Source: Parietichytrium sp. I65-24A (lineage: Eukaryota > Sar > Bigyra > Thraustochytrida > Thraustochytriidae). From it: a DNA stretch of 64,000 bases. Shown here in pieces: positions 20,781-31,624 of the stretch. The notes under the pieces were generated by a model, which did no database searches, was not told the DNA's origin, and worked only from the letters and a program-made list of their open reading frames with translations. The number at the start of each line of letters is the position of its first letter. The first letter of the stretch is position 1. The stretch is from assembly GCA_012862575.1 (NCBI GenBank), contig BLSF01000109.1:1-64000 (forward strand), written 5' to 3'. A program made the position numbers and the translations under genes.

Positions 20781-21448
20781 CATATGCGCAGCGCAGCCCC
20801 AATCGCTCTGCTTACCACGGCCATTCTCTAACCGGCAAAGCTTGCACCACAAATCGCGACGAGCATACGGACCACGCCTGTCGGCAGACACTCCAGCTCC
20901 TCTTCGATCCGAGTACTCACTGTCAGGACACGAGCCACGCGACTGTTATTTACGCATGCGCTAGAGCTAGACTTTGCATCAACTGTTTGCACAGCTTGAT
21001 TCCAAAGAAAGTTTTGACGTTTGAATTTGCATTTGAAACTAATTACAAGTTAATCTTTCATCACACATTTTGGTGGGAAAACATACCACTTGGCAAATGG
21101 ATGCTTTTCTTTCTTGTTTGCTCTTCTTTCTTTGACTCTCTCTCTCTCTCCATTCCACAATCCACTTTCTGTCTCAGGTGTTAATCGAATTTTAATCAAC
21201 TCAATACATCAGCTCGTTTCGCTATGTAACACCTACACTTTGCGCTAGCGTGGCTGCAGTCCCACTGCCGTGACAATTCTTACCCACACGCTACTTCGGC
21301 TACTGCTGCTTGTCTAAAGAGACCTTATGGAAAAGGCTGGCAACACATAGCGCCAACGGCTAGATTGTCCAATCGAAAAGAGTCCGAGACCTAGCGGCTG
21401 AGTAGGATACCGTTATAGCCAGCTAGCCGAGAGCAATGTAATCAACTC

Positions 21449-21479
<31 letters not shown>

Positions 21480-21986
21480 CAGCAAGTAACACATCAGAGC
21501 AAAAAGTGTATGGCGATGGACGCGAAAGTCTTTGAGAGATAAGAATTCATTTGTGTGAGAAGTGGAAGAAGCATATGCTTTGTACGCACAGACAGACAGA
21601 CAGACAGACAGACAGAGAGAGAGTTGAGTGAGAGCGTGCGGCATGCTCCGCGTCGACTTGTAAGAGATCGCGATGGATGACAACATCAACGCGGCGCGAA
21701 GGGTGGTGGAGGAGATTTCCATCGCAACGGGAGGCTGCGGAGTGATGCTCAGCAACTTGAACCTGTGCCCATCGCCGATTGCTGACCGGTCTAAAGGAGG
21801 TCTCTGGGACTTGCGACTGAACGCCGAGAGCAAAACGCTGGAGCAGCCAAGACGACCCGCAAACTGCGAGGATGAATGCCTCGCCGCGAGGATGGAGAGC
21901 CCGAAGAGCAAGACATTCCGTGAAAGCAAAGAGGTCTGGGGCGAGCTCGTAGAGCACACAAATAGTTTATTGCCAACGCAGGCAGA
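20781..21986 (+). repeat. 1.2-kb direct repeat, copy 2
   Basis: Second copy of 19577-20778. It starts within a 14-codon fragment of the kelch start (minus strand) and runs into the full coiled-coil gene. It has longer (AATC)n (about 21451-21478) and (GACA)n (about 21588-21612) runs than copy 1, as expected of alleles. Confidence 0.95.
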
Positions 21987-23640
21987 CGCCGTCCGCGAGC
22001 TCGTCGACCGGCTGCTGGAGGAGAAAAACAACTTGTTGAAAGAAGTTACGTCGGAGCGCGCTCGAGCCAGCAAGATGGAGAAAGATGTCAAAGTGCTGCG
22101 GGATCTTTTGAAGGAGCGGAACATGCTCGTCCTGGACCTGCAAGAGTCGAAAGAAGGACTCGAGCGCCAGATCTTGAAAGCCGAGGAGACGGAAGAGTCG
22201 TCTTTCATCGGGCTCAAGTTGCAAGCTGAGGGGTATCCTCTCGATCGGCGCGACTTGTACAATCATGTGAAGGAAGCGAAGGCCAGATTCAAACGCAAAC
22301 AGTCAAAACTAAAACAGCTTCTCATGGATGAACAAGCCGAGAATCAGCTTTTGCGGATGGCGCTGGAGGAGAGTGTCCATTTTGAGAAGGAGTCCAGCGC
22401 GAAGGCACTTGAAAGACTCGAGCAAAAGCTGAACGCAGAGCGAAATGCCTTCAAGGCCAAGATAGCAGCCATGCAAGAAAAGTGCGAGGAGGCTGAGGTG
22501 GAGAGGGACAATGCCCGCCAGCGAGCGATGATTGCGTCATTTAATGCGGCCATCCGAGAAGAGCAATTCAAAACAATCTCGACACAGCAAAGGGCTCCGC
22601 CACTGGCGATCGTCACGAGCCCCAAGGGGTCATGTGAGGACCAAGAGAAACCTCGACAGGCATCGCCCAGAAGCACGCCATGGACAAACGTTATGAACCC
22701 AGATTTAAAGCTCAGCCTTCATCTGCATCGAATCGAAATGCTGGAGGCAAGGGTAGCGGAGATGGTGGCGCATGCCAGTACGTTGCAAGAGATGATGGAG
22801 GAGTCCCGCTTTGCAGTCAAGCAGAGCCGAAAAAGGTCTGCCAAGCTGGAGGCGGAGAATCGGAAACTCTTTGCTGCCATGGTCGACTTGAACGAAGAGG
22901 CTGACCAGGCCAAGACCTACCGAACAAAATATTTGGATCTAGCGCAGAGTACCGAGGCGTTGCGAGCCGATATCATGGAACTGCAGCGACAGGCAGATGA
23001 GAGTACCGTGGAGCACCAAGAAGAAGGCGACTACTGGGAGCGAAGATTCGCAGAAATGAGCGAGAGAATGCAGCAAATGAGAGAGCACATGACCACTCTT
23101 GAGCGCAGCAACTTGGCGCTCTCCACCATCGTAAACAATGACAAGGTGGATGTTGGCACGGACGCGCGTCCACTCATAAGCAAAACAGAGCACTCTGACT
23201 TTGAAACTGAGTGTATTCAGCTCCAGGTGAAACTGGATGTGATGAACGAGAGGCTAAAGTATGAGCAGGAGTACCGACAGGAGAAAGAGAGCGAATATGA
23301 GCTCAAGATCCAGCATTTGGAGAGGTCAATCGCGAAACGGGAAGAACTTCTAAAATTGCACACTACTGCCTCCCACAGAGTCAGCGTTCAGCTCAACGAA
23401 ACTGGCGATAGCATCCAGGAGTCTCTTGCCAGTGACGGAAATCTGGAGACCTACCTAGTCCCTTCACCTCTGGGGCATCGCATGGAGCTGCTTCTGCACT
23501 CTGCAATGCATCAAGATCGCAAAAGCGCTACCAATTTGCAGTCCCCCGGAGCTTCTTCTTTTGGAACTATCGGGGATGGTTTGGCCAGTTCCTTTGACCT
23601 CGAGCTGGCGGCGGAGGAGGAAGAAGCAAAAATGAGCTAG
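21673..23640 (+). CDS. Long coiled-coil protein, unknown function
   Basis: A 655-residue intronless protein. After about 95 non-helical residues, most of the chain is heptad-rich coiled coil in two blocks (about 100-300 and 345-580), separated by a Pro/Ser-rich linker near 305-345. The C-terminal 70 residues are disordered and end in an acidic run (AAEEEEAKMS). There is no catalytic motif, zinc finger or TM segment. The organisation suits a cytoskeletal, centrosomal or ciliary structural protein, but none is identified. It is transcribed away from the kelch gene across a shared spacer. Confidence 0.8.
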   Translation: MDDNINAARRVVEEISIATGGCGVMLSNLNLCPSPIADRSKGGLWDLRLNAESKTLEQPRRPANCEDECLAARMESPKSKTFRESKEVWGELVEHTNSLLPTQADAVRELVDRLLEEKNNLLKEVTSERARASKMEKDVKVLRDLLKERNMLVLDLQESKEGLERQILKAEETEESSFIGLKLQAEGYPLDRRDLYNHVKEAKARFKRKQSKLKQLLMDEQAENQLLRMALEESVHFEKESSAKALERLEQKLNAERNAFKAKIAAMQEKCEEAEVERDNARQRAMIASFNAAIREEQFKTISTQQRAPPLAIVTSPKGSCEDQEKPRQASPRSTPWTNVMNPDLKLSLHLHRIEMLEARVAEMVAHASTLQEMMEESRFAVKQSRKRSAKLEAENRKLFAAMVDLNEEADQAKTYRTKYLDLAQSTEALRADIMELQRQADESTVEHQEEGDYWERRFAEMSERMQQMREHMTTLERSNLALSTIVNNDKVDVGTDARPLISKTEHSDFETECIQLQVKLDVMNERLKYEQEYRQEKESEYELKIQHLERSIAKREELLKLHTTASHRVSVQLNETGDSIQESLASDGNLETYLVPSPLGHRMELLLHSAMHQDRKSATNLQSPGASSFGTIGDGLASSFDLELAAEEEEAKMS

Positions 23641-23930
23641 GGCAAACTTTTATCTCCTCGCTCTTTGCAAAAGAAGTTGGAAATATTACGTCGTTGTTCG
23701 TGAAGCAACATTTATGTGTGAAGATTTGATGAATAGAGCAACAGTCTTTTCCCTTCATCTTCTCTGGCTCATTAGCTAGAATAGAATGGGAGGAAGAGAG
23801 CCTATAACATGTGTATGTTTAATTTTGAAACCAAATTGAATTAAATTGAGAGAGAGAAGAAGAGAGCGACACGTCGCTGCCCCAAAGACCAGGAAGATGC
23901 GAGTCCAAAATAAGTAAAATGAACGAATCG
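23641..23930. other. Convergent 3' spacer
   Basis: A 290-bp spacer between the coiled-coil gene and the AS3MT gene. No further gene is seen. Confidence 0.6.
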
Positions 23931-25124
23931 TTAGCAGCAGCTTGGCGCCGCGGATTCTCCGGAAGAGGACTTTCCTGATGCAAAAGGGATCCCCTGGCCG
24001 CAACCTTCAAAGATGCCAAAATGAGTGTCAAAGTTGCCAATAAACTCAAAATGTGATTTGAATCGGCTCTTTTCAAGCATGTGCCAGGTATTCCCGCAAA
24101 CCTTGAAGCATTCACCTTTACGAATAGAGTGTTTTGCGTCCAGGCTCCACTCGTAAGGATGGTTTTCAATAGTGCCCTTGTAAATCACTGCTTGGCCAAA
24201 GTCTTCACAAGCAGGTTCCAGCTCGTTGATCTTGAAGAGGCGGTAGGTCGCGCTAAAGAATTTGATATGGCCCACTTTCTCCTCGATTTTTTCGTTGCTG
24301 ATGGTGATCACACTGTCCGACACGAGCCGTGGATCCTTGAAACCGCAATCCTTGGAAAGGTTGATAAAGTCGTTCCAGTAGAGAGCTCCACTGAGGCACT
24401 CCCCCCACAACACCTGTTTCGAAGAATGATTTTTCACGTTAGCATCACTGACTCACTGCAAAAAAGCGGCTAAAACCAAAGAAAGACTTACAGGGTCGTC
24501 GCGAAGGTCTTTGGGAACGCGTCTGTCAGAGTAAACATCACTAAAGTACAACTCTCCACCTGGCTTGAGCACGCGGAACACTTCGCGAAGCACTGCTTCC
24601 TTGTCGCAGCTCAGGTTGATGACGCAGTTGGACACCACCACGTCAAAGCTATCATCCGCGAGGTCGAGCTCGTCCAGCTTCTCAATGTAACCCTTGCGAA
24701 ACTCCACGTTGCCATTCTTGTACCCGAACTTGTCCCGGTGCCAGTCCTTGTGGCGGTTCGCCACGTCCAGCTGCTCGTCCGTCATGTCCACGCCCATAAC
24801 GAATCCGCTCTCGCCGACAAACTGCGCAAGCACGTACACATCTCTTCCGGAGCCGCTGCCAAGATCCAAAATCCGCTTTCCGGCGAGTTCCTCCGGCATG
24901 ACCAGCCCGCAGCCATAGTACTTGCTCCGAACCTCCTCGTGCACGTTCGCAATGGCCTTACGCAAGTGCTCCGGAGGTGCGTCACCGGTGCAGCACGCAT
25001 TGGTCTTCAAATCCTCGCTCTTCGCCAGCACTTTACCATAATACTCGCGCACAGAGTCCACCGTTTCCGTGGACTCTCCGCCGCAGCACTTGCCGCTCTC
25101 GCAAGACTTGTCCACGCACACCAT
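23931..25124 (-). CDS. AS3MT: Arsenite methyltransferase, two exons
   Basis: Exon 1 is 25124-24492 and exon 2 is 24413-23931, with a 78-bp intron at 24491-24414 (GTAAGT...CAG, phase 0). The product is 371 residues, close to animal AS3MT. It methylates trivalent arsenic with S-adenosylmethionine. Evidence: SAM-binding ILDLGSGSGRDVYVLAQ, the Cys pair in TNACCTG, the active Cys in SNCVINL and another in WGECLSGALYW directly after the splice junction; these correspond to the redox/arsenic-binding cysteines of the family. The N-terminus adds SCESGKCCGG and the C-terminus ends SCC, so extra thiols are available for metal binding. The ATG at 25124 is the first in frame; the frame upstream has no ATG. 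It is divergent from MAT1. Confidence 0.93.
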
Positions 25125-26294
25125 CTCCACCAAATTACACCACGCTCGCGCCAAGTCCGCTGACGTATGTACCAATTACTCGCGCGTACCCGCTCGCTGT
25201 ACTCGGCCACTGCGTATCGTACCGGACCGGACTTGCTGTAAGAGTGCGCGGCTGAGGGAAGAGGTCCACGTTGGCGCAAGTAGGGTATTTGTATGTATAT
25301 CTCTTGTATGTATATCTCTGTCTGCGAGGCCGAGAATCTGTGATTTACATGTTAGTTTTTTGGCTGTCTTGGAAGTTGAGGGACTGTTCAGAATTCAGAC
25401 TTACACGTTAGTTCAGAATTCGGATTTGCCAAGTTCGAAATAGTATGGCAAACCGGTTCGTTGTCTGGCCGATCCGATGCTCTCATCTTTGCTTTGCTTT
25501 GCTTTGATTAGTTGCTCGGGCATCTAAAAAATGTCCGAACGGAGGTATATAGAGGCCGAGATTCGCCGTGTTTCGGTGATGGTCGCACCAAAACACCGGC
25601 TCATGGGGTACGTAAGAAATCGCTGGGAAGTGCTGATTGACGCTGTGGTAGTGGTAGAACCTTCCTGCAAAAGAGGCATCTGCGCGGACGTTATAAGAAT
25701 AGGATTGTTCCTCTTTTCTGTACAAGAAACATGTCTTTCTAAAACCAAGAATGGAAAAGGCATTTCTGTCATTCTATAAAAGATTAATTAAAGAAAGTTC
25801 TCTTTCCAGATTCTCTGTCTTTCTTTCTTTCTTCTTCCAAATTACATTGGCAAAAGATGACTGCGAAAGACTGGAAGTTGTTCTCAGAAATTCTCAGAAC
25901 ATAGAACTGATGCCAAACCAATGCTTCTAATGCATTTGTAAGCAGCGATCTCCCCCCACACCCCCCACCGTAACACAGCCTCTTCCGTCTCACCAACACC
26001 CACAACTGACGTCGAATGCTCGTCACAAGCCCTCTCTCTGTCACGTCTCCAGAGCCCCAGCGCAGTTGCGGTTGGATATGGTTGGATTCTCCTACTATCT
26101 CATCAATTGAAACTATCTCATACTTCTCCAACAATCTCCAACATCTTCAACTGTGAACAAACAAGCGCCACGTGGTGTACGTGGTGAGAACTATAGAGAG
26201 TGAAGAGCAAGGTGAGGCGAGCGGGCGGGCGGAAGAAGCTGGGTGGCTAGCTGGCCGACCCGAAAGTAAGTAGTAGCGAAAGCAATTAGCGAAG
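25125..26294. other. Divergent promoter region between AS3MT and MAT1
   Basis: A 1.17-kb spacer. No gene is supported. An 82-codon ORF at 25531-25779 has no recognisable features. A TGTACTCGG element lies near 25197, about 75 bp upstream of the AS3MT start. Confidence 0.5.
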
Positions 26295-27276
26295 ATGCTG
26301 GAGTTGCTGTTCTCGCACTGCGTGTTCTGCAACAACAAGAACATCAACTTTTTGGAAAAGTCGTTCAAGTTTCGGACAGCCAGCGAGTGTGGGCACCAAA
26401 TGTAAGTTGTTGGTGATGGCCGAGGGCTGCGGAAGGAGCGAGGGCAACGCTGACGGTCTTGGACGATCTTGAAGATGCTCGCACTGCTATGACAAGGTCG
26501 TGTTCAAGGACAAGAAGGTCGTCGAATGCCCCGGGTGCAACAATGGCAGAGTGATCAAAAAGACGCAGCTGTCCGAGAAGACCAAGGAGGAGCTGGACTA
26601 CTTGCGAGAGGTCAATATCCGGAATGAGGTGCTCAAAAAGTTTAATCTGGATCGCGAGGATTTCACGGACGAAAAGTCATACCAGGACTACCGCGAGCTG
26701 GCTGAGAGAATCGTTTGGTGCAAGTTTCACAATGAGGACGAACAATGGGCTGACGAACAAATACAAAGTAACGAGGCAGAGCACGGAGCGAGGATAGCCC
26801 GCCGGGCGGCGATCCGAGCCGAGCAGAACAGGCGCTTCAAGGAACAAGAACGAGAAGAGAAGATTCGCAGGAAAGAAGAGCTAAAGCTCATCATTCTTCG
26901 CGAGCGGAATGCCTTTCTTGAGAAGCAGCTCGAGAAGGCTGAAGGGAATCAGGTGGCGCTCGGCGAGCTGCAAGCTACCACAGCGGCTTTGCGGAAAGCT
27001 GAGCGCGAGAGAAAAGAACGAGAACAAAGAGAACGAGAGCAAGCTGCCATTGAGCAAGGCTACGGACCTCAGGTTGTGACATACGTGAATCAAGAGCAAC
27101 TCTGGCCTGCGTACCAGCTGGAGGCGCAGCCGAAGAAAGAAAAATATCCGCCTGTGTCAGAATACGATAATTACGACATTGAAGCTCTTCGTCATGCTCG
27201 ACAAATTGCCGGGGGGTCCAATCGTGCTGCAATAGCCGCTCGAACGAAGCAGCTGATGATGGCTGGTCTGTGCTGA
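26295..27276 (+). CDS. MAT1: CDK-activating kinase assembly factor MAT1 (TFIIH/CAK subunit)
   Basis: Exon 1 is 26295-26401 and exon 2 is 26475-27276; the intron (73 bp, 26402-26474) begins GTAAGT and ends GAAG, phase 2. The product is 302 residues (human MAT1 309). The N-terminal C3HC4 RING spans the intron: C9-x2-C12, C32-G-H34, C37-x2-C40, C54-x2-C57. Next is the conserved MAT1 region ECPGCNNGRVIKK...LREVNIRNEVLKKFNL...FTDEKSYQDY, then a long charged coiled coil (about 115-225) and a C-terminal region (QIAGGSNRAAIAARTKQ) that in other species binds CDK7 and cyclin H. MAT1 stabilises CDK7-cyclin H and tethers it to TFIIH for promoter escape and nucleotide excision repair. Confidence 0.93.
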
Positions 27277-28206
27277 AGCATTGCTCTTCTCAAGGCTAGT
27301 GTCGAGCCGCTCGATGCCATGCCCGAATGCTTGTTTCGCTTGTCCTGATACAGCTGGAAGTTTTACCCAACAAGAAAGACAAATCCCGTGTTTTCAGATG
27401 ATGAGCGGGCTATAGCCATCGGACCGATGCCAGCGTTTTTTTTTCAGCCCACCCTCACTTTGGGACAGCCTTATCAGCCAGATGATAACCCCTGCTCACA
27501 CACTTGAGCATCATTCTGAGAGAACGCTGTGTACCGTTTTATATGCGCTTATTTGCACGGGAGTGTACTTTCCATTCCACATAAAATATTCCGGGTCAAC
27601 GATCTGCTGCAGAGGTCGCATCGGACACGAAGAGGTGTCAAGGAAATTCACGCCACATTTGTCTTTTTATAACCCTGTTCAAACCAATATCCAAAATTTT
27701 TCATCATCGTATGGCTCACACCATAACTTTCAGGATCAACGTTTTCAACCATCGCCGATAGTTGCTCTTTGTGCCCTTTGTGCCCCTCGTCTCTTGGGGG
27801 CAGATGAGTCTTTCGAAACCTTCCAAACTTGGCGAGTTGTTCCTTTTGTTCGCCCCTTGTAGATTGCTATGTGACCATATGTGACCCTCCACCCTCTCAG
27901 GTCGTCTATTATGCGAGATGAGCGAAGGATAATAGTCGTCTCGAGTATCCACGAACACACAGTACGCGCTCGAGGATACATACACACATACAATCATACA
28001 ATCATACAGTCATACAATCATACAGTCATACAATCATACAATCATACAATCATACACGCACGCGAGCACAAGAAGGCGAGGACGGTACAAGGATACAAGG
28101 ATACAAGGATACAAGGACGCAGGAACGCTTCTGTCTCTACGGTTGCGGAGGCGTTGAATCTACGGGAAGGCAGCGAAGAAGACTAGGAGGGAGACGGGTG
28201 AGCAGC
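27277..28206. other. Intergenic region with microsatellites
   Basis: No gene. An (ATACAATC)n-type repeat occupies about 27976-28055 and a (GGATACAA)n run about 28085-28116, both within 230 bp of the CSN6 start codon. Confidence 0.65.
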
Positions 28207-29277
28207 ATGGCGTCAGACAAGGAGAAAGATGTCTCGCTCTTCCTCCATCCGGTAAGTGGAGCTCGGGATTTGGAGTGGTTTACGTGGTTAGGGGAGCAGT
28301 TGAAGGTGATGGCTAACTCATTGGTGGTTGCTTTTCGAACGGCTCACGTTTTGTTCAGCTGGTGTTGATGAACGTCTCTGATCACTACACGAGGTTCAAG
28401 ATGCAGAAGAAGGAGGAGCGCATCGTAGGGATGCTCTTCGGGTGTCAGAGCGGCCTTTCTGTCCATATCTATGACTCGTTTGAATTTGACCTGAAACGCA
28501 ATGAGCAAGGAGTGTTCGAGCTGGACAAGGCTTTTGTGACGAAAAAACTTCAACATTGTAAGTGCGCGCAGAAATCGTTGTCGCCCAGGGCCCGAGTCGT
28601 AGTTTTAACCTTTTTCGCCGTGTTTTTCTGCTGTTAAATTGCGCTGAATAGTCACGGCGGTGTATCCAACATACGAGATTCTGGGTTGGTACACGGTCGG
28701 AGCAGATCTCCGAGACGAAGATATGCTCATTCACAAATCGTTGGCGGACTTTAACGAGTCGCCCCTCTTGTTGTTACTGAGCCCAGACCTTCGTCCAGAC
28801 GCGAAGGAGCTCCCAGTCAAGATGTTTGAATCTGTACTCCAAGTCATTGGCGACATTCCAACAATGATATTTGTGGATGTCGACTTCCAGTTAGACACAA
28901 CAGAGCCTGAGCGCGTGACTGTAGAATACATTGTCAAGGGAGGGACGGGAACACAAGCAGGGTCGCTCATTCATCACGTTGGCGATCTGCAAAATTCCTT
29001 GTCCATGCTAACGAAGAGGATGCGTTTGCTAGAAAAGTATCTCAGAATGGTCAAGTCAGGCGATCTGGAAAAGGATCACGTTATGTTACGTGAAGTGGCA
29101 AGTATTTGCAACAAACTTCCAATAACGGATTCTGAAGCATTTGAGGCGGACTTTCGCGGGGAGCTGGACGACACAACGCTCATGTCGTATCTGTCATCCG
29201 TAACAAAGGGCCTCAACACTCTTGCCTCGACACATCGCAAGCTCGGAGCACATTTAGACGGGAAAGTCACGCTGTAA
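28207..29277 (+). CDS. CSN6: COP9 signalosome subunit 6 (MPN domain)
   Basis: Three exons: 28207-28251, 28359-28557 and 28652-29277, with introns of 107 bp (GTAAGT...TCAG) and 94 bp (GTAAGT...ATAG). The product is 289 residues. Across the first splice the sequence reads HPLVLMNVSDHYTR, and across the second LQHFTAVYPTYEILGWYTVG; both match CSN6. The MPN domain lacks the JAMM zinc motif (no HxH), as expected for CSN6, which scaffolds the catalytic subunit CSN5. Later conserved segments are ESPLLLLLSP, LPVKMFESV and DTTLMSYLSSVTKGLNTL in the helical C-terminal region. The signalosome removes NEDD8 from cullins. Confidence 0.93.
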
Positions 29278-30064
29278 TTATCCAAGTGCGGGAACTCTTC
29301 TGATGTGTCAAGTGCTCCTGTTCTTTCGTTCGATTCTCCTTCCTTGCTCGTTTGCTCACAAGAAGCGCAGGTTCTAAAGCCATCTTGTGCCTTTCGTTAG
29401 AGACGTCGCAAAGGAGCAGGAAACCCTGCATGAACGATTTTCTATGCCTTAAGCTCAAACCTATTAGAGAGAGGGCCGAGCTTTATTAACCACGAGAAGA
29501 AATAGGAGATACGTACTTTTGCGGTGAATTTAAAAGAAAAGTTTCTCAAATCCAAGTACTCATCCATACCCACTCTCTCCCTAGTTTCTCCTCGTCGTAT
29601 GAGATGAATAGAAATCCGCGCTTCAATATACCAGTGGAGGCCCATTTCCCTGGCAACTCGAGAGTTCACTTTGCCGTAAAAGTGGCTGTCCCAAATACCG
29701 CCAATCAAGCTTCAAGCAGCGAAAATCTTCGAGACTAGTAAGCTTTCGCTTGCTTACTACTCTAATTTAGTCTGGTTTGGTGGCAGTGTGACTGTGAGAA
29801 CAAAAACGATTCAGAAAGGGAAGAATTTAGAAACAGAAGAACAATACTTTATCAATTTTGATCAGCCTTCTACTGACGAGCAGGTAGCGAGTCAAAAAAA
29901 GGGCTTTTAATTAATCAATATGGAGAAGGGAGCAATAGTCAAAGTCAAGCATCCTGTGCACATCCGAGACTCCGCCGGATTGCCACACACACGCACAGGG
30001 TAGCTAAGTTTACAAAGTTGATATGTTTCAACAGAATTCAACAGGATTGCATTGAGACACCCTT
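29278..30064. other. Convergent intergenic region
   Basis: A spacer of about 790 bp between CSN6 and the MYB gene. Nothing recognisable beyond AT-rich sequence. Confidence 0.55.
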
Positions 30065-31624
30065 TCAAGGAAGTCCCAAGCTCTTTTCGAGGGCGAGGAG
30101 CTGGGACAGTTGGAGAGGTTTTCGCAGGTCGAATGTTGGTTCCACCTGTGCCAATTGTGTGGTGAATCCAGCTCTTCTCATGCCCATGTATACCCTCTGC
30201 TGCTGCTGCTGTTGAAGCAGTTGCTGCTGGCGCTGAAATTGTTGGTGCTGCAGCAGCATTAGCAGAACTGAGTCAGGTACTTTGCTCGACGCGCTGAATG
30301 TACTGAGGTCAGAGCCACGGCTGCTGAGGTCAGAGGAGCGCCTACTACCAAGGTCAGAAGAGCGGATGCTGCGGAGGTCAGAAGAGCGAATGCTCAAGTC
30401 GGACAGTCTTCGACCGCACATCTGGTCGTACATGTTTTGCGCGACCGGAGACGGCGGAGGGCTTTCGTTTCGAGCCTCCAAAAGCTGGGAGATTAGGACG
30501 GAAATGAGAGCGTTGTCATCTGTTCCGCGCATGGTCTGGTGGCTGCCAAAGTCTGCTTTTTCGAAATGACTGTGTGCAGCGACAGACGAGCTAGGGGAGG
30601 CAAGACTGCCCGCACCCAGTCTACTGCACAACATGCGAAGCAATTCTTTTTGAGTGGCGGCGCTACTACTGTTCGTTCCAAGACTCATTCCGCTGGAAGA
30701 AGCAGTTTGAAAATGTGTATTGGTCATGTTTGCAAGACTGCAGGTGATTGGATTTGGGCGAGACTCTGAGTCCACGAACTCGTGGGAAGCCTCTTCTGCT
30801 TGCTTGCTCACTCGGGCTCGTTTGTTGCTCTTGTTGCTGGACGTGTTTGGGGCGGTGGCGTTTTCCTCGGAAGGGTTTCTGGAGATGGTTTCGGTGCTGT
30901 GCGAAGCGCGTTCGTCGCCACTATCAGCACCGTCGTCAAGGTCAGAGAGGGATCGCTTCTGAGACTTTACCTCTGCTGTGATTTCCTCGATCTCCTTCTC
31001 GATCCCGAGAGCTTCTCCGGAGGTGATTTTGGCCTTGACACGCTCCAAGATTTCTGGATGCATGAGAATTTGCTCTGGAGAGCCAGATGCCGGGGCTGGG
31101 TCCTTGTTTCCTTTGCGCAAGCTTAGGCAGCGGGTTTTGACGGAGTTGCGAGTGCGCCCGGGCAGGCTCGATGCGATTTTGTCCCAGCGAGACCCATGAG
31201 ACTCGTGCAAAGCGAGGAGCTTGGCATCGTCTTTGGCTGTCCAGACCCTTTTGCGCGCGCGGCGAATGCTCTTGAAGCGGATCTTGACACTGTTTTCGGT
31301 GCGGCCCTTGAGGCGGCGCGCAATAGTGGCCCACTGATTTCCGATGACTGACTGCCACCCTAGGAGAGTGGCGTCCTCTTCAAGAGACCAGTCGCCGCGT
31401 CTGATTGCAGGAGAAAGGTTGTAGCACCATCGCTCCCGGCACTGTTTTGCAGACCTTCCCGGAAGGTGCTCTGCGACGTCGCCCCAAGACCCCGTAAGAA
31501 TGGTCGACCCGTTTGAGAGCTGGCTCACGCCGAGCTTTTCCAAAACCTTGCGAAGGATGTCGTCCTCTTCCTTGGTCCACGTCAATTTCTTGGCGCGCTC
31601 GGGGGTGTTGGTCGCATCAGACAT
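30065..31624 (-). CDS. Three-repeat MYB transcription factor
   Basis: A 519-residue intronless protein from the ATG at 31624 (the upstream in-frame start is only TTG). Three MYB/SANT repeats lie at about 14-72, 75-121 and 127-172: KLTWTKEEDDIL, a PGRSAKQCRERW helix, RGDWSLEEDATLLGW, RTENSVKIRF, RVWTAKDDAKLLAL and RTRNSVKTR. Repeat 1 has an insert (SQLSNGSTILTGS). The remaining 340 residues are disordered: a KRARVSK nuclear-localisation-like motif, a run of SSDL units (about 417-455), a C-terminal Gln-rich tract and a Leu-rich end (LQLSQLLALEKSLGL) that could be an activation or protein-interaction region. The R1R2R3 layout recalls c-Myb-type regulators. Targets are unknown. Confidence 0.88.
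   Translation of the reverse strand: MSDATNTPERAKKLTWTKEEDDILRKVLEKLGVSQLSNGSTILTGSWGDVAEHLPGRSAKQCRERWCYNLSPAIRRGDWSLEEDATLLGWQSVIGNQWATIARRLKGRTENSVKIRFKSIRRARKRVWTAKDDAKLLALHESHGSRWDKIASSLPGRTRNSVKTRCLSLRKGNKDPAPASGSPEQILMHPEILERVKAKITSGEALGIEKEIEEITAEVKSQKRSLSDLDDGADSGDERASHSTETISRNPSEENATAPNTSSNKSNKRARVSKQAEEASHEFVDSESRPNPITCSLANMTNTHFQTASSSGMSLGTNSSSAATQKELLRMLCSRLGAGSLASPSSSVAAHSHFEKADFGSHQTMRGTDDNALISVLISQLLEARNESPPPSPVAQNMYDQMCGRRLSDLSIRSSDLRSIRSSDLGSRRSSDLSSRGSDLSTFSASSKVPDSVLLMLLQHQQFQRQQQLLQQQQQQRVYMGMRRAGFTTQLAQVEPTFDLRKPLQLSQLLALEKSLGLP
30301..30395 (-). repeat. In-frame SSDL-coding minisatellite in the MYB gene
   Basis: Plus-strand GAGGTCAGAGGAGCG-like units repeat here and encode consecutive Arg-Ser-Ser-Asp-Leu blocks. 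Copy number could vary between strains. Confidence 0.75.

Noticed and set aside
25531-25779. 82-codon ORF between AS3MT and MAT1
   Set aside because: Starts with ATG and looks partly protein-like, but there is no family match and it lies inside a divergent promoter region. Not enough to call a gene.
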